Of a DNA stretch of 64,000 nt, positions 51,102 to 59,572 are shown in pieces. Made by a program: the position numbers and the translations under genes. The DNA is from Spongiibacteraceae bacterium (lineage in GTDB: Bacteria > Pseudomonadota > Gammaproteobacteria > Pseudomonadales > Dasaniaceae). Under the pieces are notes generated by a model that saw nothing but the letters and a program-made list of their open reading frames with translations, did not search any database and was not told where the DNA came from. Position 1 is the stretch's first letter; each line of letters opens with the position of its first letter. The DNA is taken from the NCBI GenBank assembly GCA_028280715.1, contig JANQLG010000004.1, forward strand, positions 1 to 64,000, read 5' to 3'.

Positions 51102-52604
51102 GTGGGAACAGATGTCAATGAGAAGGTGGTTCCCGGTTCAGTATCCAAGTCTGAGAGCACTCCTGAGGCAATACCTACGAAAACTATTGAGGATGATTTT
51201 CATCCTGCGGGTGTTGCTGAGCTCGATCTCTATCAAAAACGAGAAAAAATCTATGCCCGTCACATAGAGGGTTTTTATCAGCGTATTCGTCTTTATACCG
51301 GTTGGCCGTTATTACTCGGCTATTTTTTATTGCCATGGTTAAATTGGGGCGATAGACAGGCTGTTTTATTTGATCTGCCGAATCGTCAATTTCATATTTT
51401 AAATTTAACTTTTTGGCCACAGGATTTTCCTTTCTTGGCCTGGATGCTAATTATTGCCGCGTTTTCTTTATTTGCCGTAACCGCTTGGCTGGGACGAGTG
51501 TGGTGTGGGTATACCTGTCCACAAACTGTCTGGACAGCTATTTTCATGTGGGCTGAACAATTCTGTGAAGGTAGTCGTAATCAACGGATTAAACGTGACA
51601 AGGGGCCGATGACAGCAGATAAATTTACGCGTAAAGCCAGCAAACACATTATGTGGTTGGGCTTTGCTTTCCTGACGGGTTTTACTTTTGTGGGTTACTT
51701 TTCTCCCATTCGGGAAATGTCCTTTGAATTATTTTCAGTGGGTGTGGGCGCTGATGGCTTGAGTTGGGGCTTAGGCTGGTGGGAAATTGCCTGGATCAAC
51801 TTTTTCACCTGTGCTACCTACATCAATGCCGGATGGATGAGAGAACAAGTCTGTATCTATATGTGCCCCTATGCGCGTTTTCAATCAGTTATGTTTGATA
51901 GGGATACATTGATTGTTTCCTATGATTATCATCGCGGTGAAACTCGGGGCCCGAGGAAGAAAAATGTAGACCCTAAAACGCAAGGCTTAGGCGACTGTGT
52001 CGATTGTCATATTTGTGTGCAGGTATGTCCGACAGGTATTGATATCCGTGATGGATTACAAATCGAATGTATTAATTGTGCACTGTGTATTGATGGTTGT
52101 AACTCAGTAATGGAACAAATGGGTTATGAAAAAGGATTGATTCGATACACCACAGAGAATGAGTTAGATGGAAAGAAAACACATTTACTGCGCCCTCGGT
52201 TGATTGGCTACGGTATTGCTGTGTTAGTCATGGTGTCTTTGTTTTTAACGTCATTGATGATGCGCGTACCGTTACAGGTTGATGTTATTCGTGATCGTGG
52301 TCGGCTCTACTATGAAACAGTAGATGGCTTGATTGAAAATAGTTATACCCTGAAAGTCATGAATATGGATCAGCAATCACACGAGTACAAGATCGCGATC
52401 GAGGGATTGGAAGGCATTACGATAGTCGGATCGGAACAGGTTATCGTTGATTCCGGTGAAGCTGCTGAAATCCCGTTGCGCTTAAGTATTGATCCAGTAA
52501 ATTTAACCTCGATGAATCAAACGATTTATTTTGTTATTGAATCCATCGATGGCAGCGATTACCAAGCAGAATCGGAGAGTCGATTCATAGGTCCTCGAAT
52601 ATAA
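51102..52604 (+). CDS. ccoG: Cytochrome c oxidase accessory protein CcoG (FixG/RdxA)
   Basis: A 500-residue membrane ferredoxin-like protein. After about 85 residues come membrane segments, with C-G-Y-T-C-P-Q-T-V-W near residue 140. Two 4Fe-4S motifs lie near 300–345: C-V-D-C-H-I-C-V-Q-V-C-P and C-I-N-C-A-L-C-I-D-G-C. A C-terminal Ig-like FixG_C domain ends in G-P-R-I. It is thought to reduce Cu2+ for cbb3 copper-site assembly. The GTG start follows GAGGTGATGAA. The final codons are the first unit of a 15-bp tandem repeat. Confidence 0.95.
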   Translation: MGTDVNEKVVPGSVSKSESTPEAIPTKTIEDDFHPAGVAELDLYQKREKIYARHIEGFYQRIRLYTGWPLLLGYFLLPWLNWGDRQAVLFDLPNRQFHILNLTFWPQDFPFLAWMLIIAAFSLFAVTAWLGRVWCGYTCPQTVWTAIFMWAEQFCEGSRNQRIKRDKGPMTADKFTRKASKHIMWLGFAFLTGFTFVGYFSPIREMSFELFSVGVGADGLSWGLGWWEIAWINFFTCATYINAGWMREQVCIYMCPYARFQSVMFDRDTLIVSYDYHRGETRGPRKKNVDPKTQGLGDCVDCHICVQVCPTGIDIRDGLQIECINCALCIDGCNSVMEQMGYEKGLIRYTTENELDGKKTHLLRPRLIGYGIAVLVMVSLFLTSLMMRVPLQVDVIRDRGRLYYETVDGLIENSYTLKVMNMDQQSHEYKIAIEGLEGITIVGSEQVIVDSGEAAEIPLRLSIDPVNLTSMNQTIYFVIESIDGSDYQAESESRFIGPRI

Positions 52605-52650
52605 GGTCCTCGAATATGAGCTCCTAGGATATAAGTTCCTCGAATATAAA
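52591..52650 (+). repeat. Four 15-bp tandem repeats at the ccoG 3' end
   Basis: GTCCTCGAATATAAG, then GTCCTCGAATATGAG, CTCCTAGGATATAAG and TTCCTCGAATATAAA. The first unit encodes the last ccoG codons (P-R-I, stop). The extra copies fill the gap before ccoH without altering the protein. Confidence 0.92.
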
Positions 52651-52709
52651 ATTTGTATACTAACTTCAGGTATCTGAGTAATAGAAATTTAAAGTGAAGA
52701 CATCATTAC

Positions 52710-53249
52710 ATGACTGACCAAAACAATCTTTCAGAGCCATGGTTTAAACAGTTCTGGGCCTGGTTTGTAATATCATTACCTGCAACAGTGGTTGTAGCAA
52801 GTGTTATCACTGTGATGATTGCCATCAATAACGAAGACAGTTTGGTAGCCGATGACTATTACAAAGAGGGGCTGGCGATTAACCAGGTACTGGCGCTGGA
52901 TAAAACTGCTTCAGAGCTGGCATTATCGGCGCAATTGAGAATTGACCAGCTAACGGGTGACATTATTGTAACTATGGCGGGTAATATCGATAGTTGGCCA
53001 GAACAGTTGGAATTATTTTGGGTTCACCCAACAGATAAGGCGCGAGATTTTTCCACTGTATTAACACGCTCCGGCGTTGTTACTTTTCTCGGTCAATTGG
53101 AACGCCCAGTGAATCATCGCTGGTATGTACAGTTGGCTTCTAATAACGCGGTGCCCTGGCGATTAAAAAAGGAAATTGATTTGGCTCAGAATGATGAGTT
53201 TCTTATAAGTGCGCTGAAAATGGTTGCGACCACAGGCACAGGCGGATAA
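52710..53249 (+). CDS. ccoH: cbb3 oxidase assembly protein CcoH (FixH)
   Basis: A 179-residue FixH-family protein. One membrane segment (about 16–40) is followed by the family block DSLVADDYYKEGLAINQVLA and a beta-rich periplasmic domain. It is needed for stable cbb3 assembly. It lies between ccoG and ccoI, the standard order. The ccoI start is 4 bp after its stop. Confidence 0.94.
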   Translation: MTDQNNLSEPWFKQFWAWFVISLPATVVVASVITVMIAINNEDSLVADDYYKEGLAINQVLALDKTASELALSAQLRIDQLTGDIIVTMAGNIDSWPEQLELFWVHPTDKARDFSTVLTRSGVVTFLGQLERPVNHRWYVQLASNNAVPWRLKKEIDLAQNDEFLISALKMVATTGTGG

Positions 53250-53253
53250 TGGC

Positions 53254-55800
53254 GTGCTTCAAGAGACGAGGCTGGAAAATCGGGATTGTTACCACTGCGG
53301 TTTAACCGTAGAAACCGGCAATCAGTTCACGGCTGAGCTGAATGGTGAGACGCAGGTTTTTTGCTGTCCTGCCTGTCGAGCAATAGCTGCAACTATTATT
53401 GATCACGGCTTGGGTGACTTTTATCATTATCAAAGTTTTCCCGGTCAGGCAGCTGATGAACAAATGCTGCAGGAAACCTTTCTGGTTTTTGATGATCCCG
53501 ATTTTTTTCAACGCTACGTCAGAACCTCTTCTGAAAAAAATCGTGGCTCAAGTGATAGAACTCTGGCTTACTGTGAATTACTTATCGGTGGTATGCATTG
53601 CTCGGCTTGTGTTTGGTTGTTAGAAAAATATTTGATGGAATTACCCGGCGTTGAATGGGTTAGTGTTAATTTTTCTGAACAGCGAGCAAGCGTTAGCTGG
53701 GATGTTGATCAGGTTAAGTTGTCTGATATTTGTCAGGCGGTGGGGCAATTAGGTTATCAGCCAGAGCCTTATAATGCGGATGAAGTGGCACGTCTGAGAA
53801 AAAAAGAGCACCATCAATTTTTGCGACGTTTAGGCGTTGCAGGTATTGGTATGATGCAGGTGGGTATGTTTGCCATTGCTTTATATGCCGGCGCGTTACA
53901 GGGTATAGAACAGGAATACCGTGATTTTATGCGCTGGACCAGCATGTTAGTAGCAACCCCTATAGTTTTTTATTCTGCTGCTCCTTTTTTTATCGGAGCC
54001 TGGCGTGGTTTAAAAATGCGGCAGCCAGGTATGGACTTGCCTGTTGCTGTGGCCATTGGATTAGCTTATCTGGCTAGTTGTCACGCCACATTGACTGGTG
54101 GTGAGGATGTGTACTTCGACTCAGTGACCATGTTTACCTTCCTGTTGCTGGCGGGCAGATTTCTTGAGATGCGAGCGCGGCATCATGGTTCCAGTATCAC
54201 TTCTGATCTTGCCGGATTATTACCCAGTGTCGTCACAGAAGTGGAAAGGGGTGGAGAAGGAGTGCAGCAACATCGCATCAAGCCATTATTTAAAGTAGCC
54301 GTAGGTGACCATTTATTGGTAAAACCTGGTCAGGTGATCGCTGCAGATGGTGTGTTGTTAGACGGTAATACCAGCGTCAATGAAGCACAATTAACCGGCG
54401 AGTTTATGCCTCAATCCAAAGCTGCTGGTGATACTTTAGTTGCCGGCTCAGTGAATGTCGAAAGTGCAATTACCATGAGGGTAACAGCAGGTGTAAATGA
54501 CAGTAAGTGGCAGTTAATTAATGAACTGTTGGTGCGAGGTCAGATGCAAAAGCCAGCGATGGCGCAATTGGCTGATCGTTATGCCAGTTACTTTGTCTCG
54601 GCCATATTGGCTATTGCAGTAGTAACATTTTTATATTGGTATTTGAGTGCTGGTGGGCAGTATTCTGATAATGCATTCTGGATCATGTTGTCTGTGCTTG
54701 TGGTCAGTTGCCCCTGTGCTTTATCGTTAGCAACACCAGCGGCAATTACGGCTGCAACTAATCAGTTGCGAAGCAGGGGTATGTTAGTCACGCAATCTTC
54801 AGTATGGGAAACGTTGCCTGGTGTTACTGATGTTGTTTTTGATAAAACGGGAACTTTGACTGCGGGCGAGTTATCGATTGCGAATATAGTTCCAGTCTCT
54901 ACGTTATCACAACAGCAATGTCTGGAGTTGGCCGTTGCTCTGGAACAGTATTCTGAGCATCCAATTGCCAATGCCTTTTGCAATTTAAATACTGATGGCG
55001 GATTACCAGCTGTTGAGAATGTGCAGTTAATAGCCGGTCAAGGTGTCGAAGCGATAATTAATGGTCAGCGATTGCGTATCGGTCAGCGCGATTATGCATT
55101 GGGTGTGATTGCAGAAGGCAGCGTTAATGATTCATTTCAAGAAGTACAAAAACCTGGTGATGGTCATTGGATTTTACTCAGTAGTGATGAGCAACCTTTG
55201 TGCTGGTTTCAGTTACAGGATCAATTGCGGGCAGAAACTGCTGAGGTGGTCGAGCATTTACGTCAGCAGGGTTTGACCTTGCATATGTTAAGTGGTGATA
55301 GTTCAGGGACAGCAGAACAGCTCAGTGAACAATTGGCACTGGATCATTGTATATCGGGTGCGAGTTCAACACAGAAGCTGGAATATATTGAGCAGCTACA
55401 GCATTGCGGTGCAAAAGTACTGATGCTGGGTGATGGAATCAATGATGCCCCGGTACTTGCCGCCGCCGATGTTTCAGTGGCGATGAGCAATGCTGCCAGT
55501 ATTGCCAAAACCCATGCAGACTGTATTTTTTTATCGGGGAAAATCAATTTGTTGTTAGCACTTATTCAACTGGCGACTGCTACCAATAAGGTGATTAGAC
55601 AAAATATTGTGTGGGCTTTGGCGTATAATCTATCAGCTATACCCTTGGCGGCAATGGGATGGATACCCCCTTATTTGGCAGCTATTGGTATGTCATTAAG
55701 TTCGTTAGTAGTGATTGTGAATGCCCTGCGGTTACAAAAAAATAAAATGGCGATGGACGACAGGGATTTGCGTTTATTGACGCCGGCAGAGGTGGCTTGA
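53254..55800 (+). CDS. ccoI: Copper-translocating P-type ATPase CcoI (FixI)
   Basis: A P1B-type ATPase of about 848 residues. It opens with a zinc-finger-like part (C-Y-H-C…C-C-P-A-C) and a heavy-metal-associated domain with G-M-H-C-S-A-C. Eight membrane segments include the copper-binding S-C-P-C-A-L. The phosphorylated Asp is in DKTGTLT, and the hinge is GDGINDAPVL. It exports copper for loading into the cbb3 oxidase. The start is taken as GTG at 53254, 4 bp after ccoH with GGCGG upstream; a TTG at 53224 inside ccoH is the alternative. Confidence 0.96.
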   Translation: MLQETRLENRDCYHCGLTVETGNQFTAELNGETQVFCCPACRAIAATIIDHGLGDFYHYQSFPGQAADEQMLQETFLVFDDPDFFQRYVRTSSEKNRGSSDRTLAYCELLIGGMHCSACVWLLEKYLMELPGVEWVSVNFSEQRASVSWDVDQVKLSDICQAVGQLGYQPEPYNADEVARLRKKEHHQFLRRLGVAGIGMMQVGMFAIALYAGALQGIEQEYRDFMRWTSMLVATPIVFYSAAPFFIGAWRGLKMRQPGMDLPVAVAIGLAYLASCHATLTGGEDVYFDSVTMFTFLLLAGRFLEMRARHHGSSITSDLAGLLPSVVTEVERGGEGVQQHRIKPLFKVAVGDHLLVKPGQVIAADGVLLDGNTSVNEAQLTGEFMPQSKAAGDTLVAGSVNVESAITMRVTAGVNDSKWQLINELLVRGQMQKPAMAQLADRYASYFVSAILAIAVVTFLYWYLSAGGQYSDNAFWIMLSVLVVSCPCALSLATPAAITAATNQLRSRGMLVTQSSVWETLPGVTDVVFDKTGTLTAGELSIANIVPVSTLSQQQCLELAVALEQYSEHPIANAFCNLNTDGGLPAVENVQLIAGQGVEAIINGQRLRIGQRDYALGVIAEGSVNDSFQEVQKPGDGHWILLSSDEQPLCWFQLQDQLRAETAEVVEHLRQQGLTLHMLSGDSSGTAEQLSEQLALDHCISGASSTQKLEYIEQLQHCGAKVLMLGDGINDAPVLAAADVSVAMSNAASIAKTHADCIFLSGKINLLLALIQLATATNKVIRQNIVWALAYNLSAIPLAAMGWIPPYLAAIGMSLSSLVVIVNALRLQKNKMAMDDRDLRLLTPAEVA

Positions 55801-56066
55801 TGGAAAGTATTTTTATTTTAATTCCCATCGCATTGATATTTACTGCTATTGCAATAAAAGCGTTTTTTTGGGCAGTGGATAATCGCCAGTATGACGATTT
55901 GGATTCTGCTGGACAAAGTATTCTGTTCGACGAACAGCCGTCTAATAAGCAACGGTCTAAGACTGGCGATAAAAAGCCTGGCGAGAAACTTAGTACTGAA
56001 CAGATGTATGTTGACCGGGCGAGTACAGAACAGACGAGTATTGATAAGAACAGTGATGCCAACTGA
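55800..56066 (+). CDS. ccoS: cbb3 oxidase maturation protein CcoS
   Basis: An 88-residue protein with one membrane segment, F-F-W-A-V-D-N-R-Q-Y-D-D-L-D and G-Q-S-I-L-F-D, which are CcoS hallmarks. CcoS is required for heme and copper insertion into the oxidase. The ATG overlaps the ccoI stop (TGATG). The C-terminal tail of about 40 residues is longer than usual and contains two S-T-E-Q motifs encoded by AGTAC-type repeat DNA, which the family core does not explain. Confidence 0.9.
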   Translation: MESIFILIPIALIFTAIAIKAFFWAVDNRQYDDLDSAGQSILFDEQPSNKQRSKTGDKKPGEKLSTEQMYVDRASTEQTSIDKNSDAN

Positions 56067-56790
56067 ATTAACTATAACAGCAGCTCTGTTAATTGGTTTA
56101 TTGGGAAGTTCACACTGCCTGGGAATGTGTGGCGGTGTTGCTTCCATGTTGAGTATTGGTGGTGAAAAAACCGCTAGTTTACGTCTGTTTAGCTATAACT
56201 TGGGGCGTATCGTCACGTATACCTTGATTGGTGCTGTTGCCGGTTTGTTGGGGCAACAGGTATCTCAGATTGTGCCAGGTGCAGGTTGGATGCTTAGAGC
56301 CATCGCTGGATTATTGTTGATTGCGATGGGTTTATACCTGAGTCAATGGTGGATGGGATTAACGCGCTTGGAGCAGTGGGGTGCGAAACTGTGGCAAAAA
56401 ATTCAGCCGTTAACCGGTAAATTACTGCCGATACGCAGCCACAAACAAGCTGTCATGTTAGGGAGCTTATGGGGTTTTTTACCCTGTGGTCTAGTGTATT
56501 CAACGGTGAGTTGGTCATTGGCAGTAGCAGACTGGAAACAGTCGGCATTATTTATGCTTGCTTTTGGAATGGGTACATTGCCAGCTATGTTATCGATGGG
56601 GCTGATCAGTCAACAATTGTTGGACAGATTGAGAAGTAAAAACTTTCGGCGTTTAGCCAGTGTGGTTGTGATTGCTATGGGGCTGGTCACAATAGTGACG
56701 CCAGTTATGCACCAAAGTCATCATGGAATGAATCATGGTACACATCAGGAAAGTAGTGATTTACATCAAAATCATAGTCATCACCATTGA
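56056..56790 (+). CDS. TauE/SafE-like (DsbD-type) membrane protein of the cbb3 cluster
   Basis: A 244-residue membrane protein with about six segments. The first contains GLLGSSHCLGMCGG, a metal-binding-like H-C-x-G-M-C signature of this family. FLPCGLVYSTVSW repeats a Cys-Pro pattern. The C-terminal tail is very His-rich (H-Q-S-H-H-G-M-N-H-G and more), which suggests copper or nickel binding. Such genes commonly follow ccoS and are thought to assist metal or redox delivery to the oxidase. It overlaps ccoS by 11 bp; the longer frame to 55891 lies within ccoS and is rejected. Confidence 0.88.
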   Translation: MPTELTITAALLIGLLGSSHCLGMCGGVASMLSIGGEKTASLRLFSYNLGRIVTYTLIGAVAGLLGQQVSQIVPGAGWMLRAIAGLLLIAMGLYLSQWWMGLTRLEQWGAKLWQKIQPLTGKLLPIRSHKQAVMLGSLWGFLPCGLVYSTVSWSLAVADWKQSALFMLAFGMGTLPAMLSMGLISQQLLDRLRSKNFRRLASVVVIAMGLVTIVTPVMHQSHHGMNHGTHQESSDLHQNHSHHH

Positions 56791-56853
56791 TTACAATGAT
56801 TTTAACTAGAATAAAAGTAATAGTATGAAGGCGAACAAGCGGGAGGATGAGAA

Positions 56854-57456
56854 ATGATGGTTACAGATATGTTTGGGATGATATTTCGCCCCAAAAGGCA
56901 ATGGGAGTCTATCGCCAGTAAAGGTAGTTATCCGTTATTTTCTGCGGTGCTCTATGCTTCAATTATGGCGCTAGTGCCTGCAGTCGCCTGGTATTTTGGT
57001 ACTACTACAATGGGTTGGTCTGTTGGTGAAGGAGAAACGATTCGTTTAACCCAGGAAAGTGCTTTTGTATTAATCGGTTTATTTTATGTCACTATGGTGG
57101 TATCGATCTGCGCCATTGGTTATATGATTCACTGGATGTCGCATACCTACGGTACCGATTCAAGCACAGCGAAGGGTATTGCGGTTGCCGGCTTCTCGGC
57201 TACGCCATTGTTTATTGCTGGAGCAATTGGCTTTGCTCCGGTTTTTTGGTTGGCATTAACTATTGCTGTAGTGGCAGTTTGTTATGCGGTGTATTTGTTG
57301 TATCTGGGTATTCCTATTGTGATGGGTATCCCTGAGGAGCGTGGATTTTTATTCTCCAGTGCCGTCATCGCTTTTTGTTTGGTATTGTTGATTGTGATTA
57401 TGACCGGCTCCGTAATTTTGTGGGATATGGGCGCTGCTCCCAGTTTTACTGATTAA
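56854..57456 (+). CDS. Yip1-family membrane protein
   Basis: A 200-residue inner-membrane protein with five predicted segments. It starts with MFGMIFRPKRQWESIA, typical of bacterial Yip1 domains, and contains YTGT-like HWMSHTYGTDSS and GIPIVMGIPEERGF. The function of the bacterial family is not known. GGGAGGATGAGAA before the ATG is a strong ribosome site. It follows the TauE-like gene by about 60 bp and is followed by a strong terminator, so it may be the last gene of the cluster. Confidence 0.85.
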   Translation: MMVTDMFGMIFRPKRQWESIASKGSYPLFSAVLYASIMALVPAVAWYFGTTTMGWSVGEGETIRLTQESAFVLIGLFYVTMVVSICAIGYMIHWMSHTYGTDSSTAKGIAVAGFSATPLFIAGAIGFAPVFWLALTIAVVAVCYAVYLLYLGIPIVMGIPEERGFLFSSAVIAFCLVLLIVIMTGSVILWDMGAAPSFTD

Positions 57457-57506
57457 ATGGTTTTAGAGCTAAGCGTTAAGAAAAATGTAAATAATAGGTA
57501 GATAAA

Positions 57507-57540
57507 TAAAAAGGCCGGACATTGTCCGGCCTTTTTATTT
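57507..57540. terminator. Bidirectional terminator between the Yip1 and ompW genes
   Basis: AAAAAGGCCGGAC-ATT-GTCCGGCCTTTTT is a long perfect hairpin with A and T runs. It serves the convergent genes on both sides. Confidence 0.95.
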
Positions 57541-57582
57541 ATTAGTGTTTGGTTAGAAGCATAGAGGTTAAAAGTCTGGAGA

Positions 57583-58275
57583 TTAAAACTTGTAACCTAC
57601 GCTGAACATATAAACCCAAGGGTCAATGTCGACATCAACTTCAATCTTGCCAACGGCTGAATCAATTTCGGCGTCAGTCTCAATGTCGATATACCAAATC
57701 GATGCATTCACTAACCAATTTTCGCCAAGACTATAATCGAAGCCAGCTTGTAGTGATAAACCGATAGAGTCGTCGAGTTCTATATCAGTAGCACCGAGCT
57801 GAGTTTTGATTTCTCCACTCAATGATTCGTCAAGAATTAAGGTGTAGTTAATACCTGCGCCAACATAGGGTTGAAATATGCTGCTAGGATCAGCCAAATA
57901 ATATTGTAGGCTCAGAGTAGGGGGTAAGTGTTCTACGGAGCCTATTTCACTAACACCGAAGCCGCCAAGCCCTTTAGCAGAAATATCGTGTTCAAAGGGG
58001 GTTGCGGCCAGGAGCTCAACACCAATTTTGGCTGTCAACATATAGGTTGCGGTGATACCAAGTTGGGTGTCACTATCAACGCCAACACCAGTACCCGGTA
58101 CATTGCCTCCAAGTCCTTCTACCGAGAGCACGCTGCTATCATCGTTAGGATCTACCGTTGCAATACCTGCGCGTATAATCAAGTCATCCTGCTCGTAAGC
58201 AGTAGCTGTGAGTGAAGCAGTCGCTAAAATAGCTGCAGATATGGCAGAAGTAATCAATTTTTGTTTCATTGTCAT
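57583..58275 (-). CDS. ompW: OmpW-family outer membrane protein
   Basis: A 230-residue eight-stranded beta barrel. The signal peptide ends near TATA-YEQDD. The first strand DLIIRAGIATVDPNDDSS, the LPPTLSLQYYL strand and FQPYVGAGINY, and the terminal VYMFSVGYKF with C-terminal Phe are typical. OmpW carries small hydrophobic molecules through the outer membrane. E. coli ompW is FNR-controlled, and an FNR-like box lies upstream here (58334–58347). Confidence 0.94.
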   Translation of the reverse strand: MTMKQKLITSAISAAILATASLTATAYEQDDLIIRAGIATVDPNDDSSVLSVEGLGGNVPGTGVGVDSDTQLGITATYMLTAKIGVELLAATPFEHDISAKGLGGFGVSEIGSVEHLPPTLSLQYYLADPSSIFQPYVGAGINYTLILDESLSGEIKTQLGATDIELDDSIGLSLQAGFDYSLGENWLVNASIWYIDIETDAEIDSAVGKIEVDVDIDPWVYMFSVGYKF

Positions 58276-58333
58276 TTTGTCCCCTATATTTAAACGAGTA
58301 CTGACAGGTTACGTTAGTGACAATGCGAATAAT

Positions 58334-58347
58334 TTGATTTGAATCAG
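58334..58347 (-). promoter_or_regulatory. FNR/ANR-like box upstream of ompW
   Basis: TTGAT-TTGA-ATCAG (CTGATTCAAATCAA on the minus strand) is one base from the ideal site. Its centre lies about 65 bp before the ompW ATG. It could also act on the divergent gene at 58477. Confidence 0.6.
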
Positions 58348-58476
58348 TTTCCATTGGCTGATAAAAATAAGCACACAAGAGTTTTATCTAGATCAAAAAA
58401 TCGATTAATAAAGTGTAATGCCGATAACAAGTTGCAGTAGTAAGCCGATGGATAAATAATTTTTTGGAAGAAAAAT

Positions 58477-58818
58477 ATGTCGAAGCCAGTGGGAACAGAA
58501 ATTGATGTTGATTTGGATAAGTTAGCTGAGCGTGGTGCTAACCTCTGTGGTGAAGATCATTTTTTTGTCCGCAGTTGTTCGTTATGCCAAGGGCAGTATC
58601 TTTATAATCGGGAGGTTAATGACGTTTACTTTGACCCCGATGATTTAGGGCGACATTTCTTTGATATTGAAGGCTTGCCTCTGCCTCCCTGTCGCTACTG
58701 CGGTAATATCAACTGGAGTTTTTCAAGTCAGCCTCCCGATCTATTGGCTATCCAGGCGGGTGTCTGGGGATGGGTGTTAAAGCGTCATAGCTTTACCTTT
58801 GGTGCTGATGAAGATTAG
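58477..58818 (+). CDS. Small protein with two CxxC pairs, function unknown
   Basis: A 113-residue soluble acidic protein. C-S-L-C (near 34–37) and C-R-Y-C (near 72–75) suggest a zinc-ribbon-like fold. No known family is recognised. TTGGAAGAAAAAT gives a fair ribosome site. It is divergent from ompW and could share the FNR-like box. The downstream gap to 59243 holds a terminator-linked hairpin region. Confidence 0.72.
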   Translation: MSKPVGTEIDVDLDKLAERGANLCGEDHFFVRSCSLCQGQYLYNREVNDVYFDPDDLGRHFFDIEGLPLPPCRYCGNINWSFSSQPPDLLAIQAGVWGWVLKRHSFTFGADED

Positions 58819-59021
58819 GTGACGTCGAAGAAAAAATCTGCAAGCCACATCAAGCTAGATTGTCACAAAATTGAGACCAAGCTGTCATATCACTGCAACG
58901 GGTTTGGGTTAGTTTGGAATGACTTCCGTATCTGATCACGAAATATTCAATTTTATAGACGCTTTTTCGCCTTAGTTTGAATACAGAGATGGGTGAAGTG
59001 CTGTGGTTCTTGTAGCTCCTG

Positions 59022-59078
59022 CTCTAAAATCTCCCCGATTTAGAGCGTTTCTCAGGCGGTCCAGGCCGCCTTTTTTCT
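59022..59078 (+). ncRNA. Possible small RNA 3' end with intrinsic terminator
   Basis: A hairpin CTCTAAAATC/GATTTAGAG (59022–59045) is followed by GGCGG…CCGCC (59055–59070) and T6. The unit lies more than 200 bp after the nearest plus-strand gene, in the gap 58819–59243, which has no ORF. Two stacked hairpins ending in a T-run are typical of sRNA 3' ends. It may instead only terminate the 58477 gene. The 5' end and promoter are not visible. Confidence 0.35.
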
Positions 59079-59243
59079 TACCCGACTTTACCCTGGCTTT
59101 ACCTACATTCAATAGCGAGTAACAGGATACCCAATATTCACCATCACTATATTATATAGATAGTGGCGATCATGCCCTGATAGGCGTATTGTTAAGACTC
59201 ATCCGTAATATAAAACTAACGAAAAGCAGCAACGGGTTTGATA

Positions 59244-59507
59244 ATGCAAGAACAACGTCAATATATGCGTACCAGCAGCGAAGTGCTGGTGGAAATCAGT
59301 CATCCCAGTATCGGAGTCGTTGAAATGAAGGCGAAGGACTTATCTGAAGGAGGAGTCTTTGTCTACTTGGGAAATCATATTGCGCCACCTGTGGGCACGG
59401 TGGTGAAGGCACGTATAAAACGCCACACTGGTGTGATTAATCAGGATCCAGTTGATATGCAAGTTGTCCATCACCAGTCAGGTGGCATGGGTTTAATGTT
59501 TATTTAA
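59244..59507 (+). CDS. PilZ-domain c-di-GMP-binding protein
   Basis: An 87-residue stand-alone PilZ domain. R-Q-Y-M-R fits the R-x3-R motif, and DLSEGGVFV fits the D/N-x-S-x-x-G motif, both needed to bind c-di-GMP. It would act as a small receptor for that messenger. The ATG at 59244 follows a purine-rich leader. It ends 65 bp before the AIM24-type gene. The partner process (motility, biofilm or other) cannot be told. Confidence 0.88.
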   Translation: MQEQRQYMRTSSEVLVEISHPSIGVVEMKAKDLSEGGVFVYLGNHIAPPVGTVVKARIKRHTGVINQDPVDMQVVHHQSGGMGLMFI

Positions 59508-59572
59508 ACGTTAACTAACACAGTTAAGCCAGCCACAGACGTACGAAATCTTATATGCCTAAGGAATCTAGC

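Noticed and set aside
52591-52650. 15-bp repeats at the ccoG end considered as a CRISPR or iteron origin
   Set aside because: No spacers, no replication gene or DnaA boxes, and the first unit is coding sequence of ccoG.
55891-56055. Longer N-terminus for the TauE/SafE-like protein
   Set aside because: It overlaps ccoS in another frame and is unlike the family; the ATG at 56056 fits.
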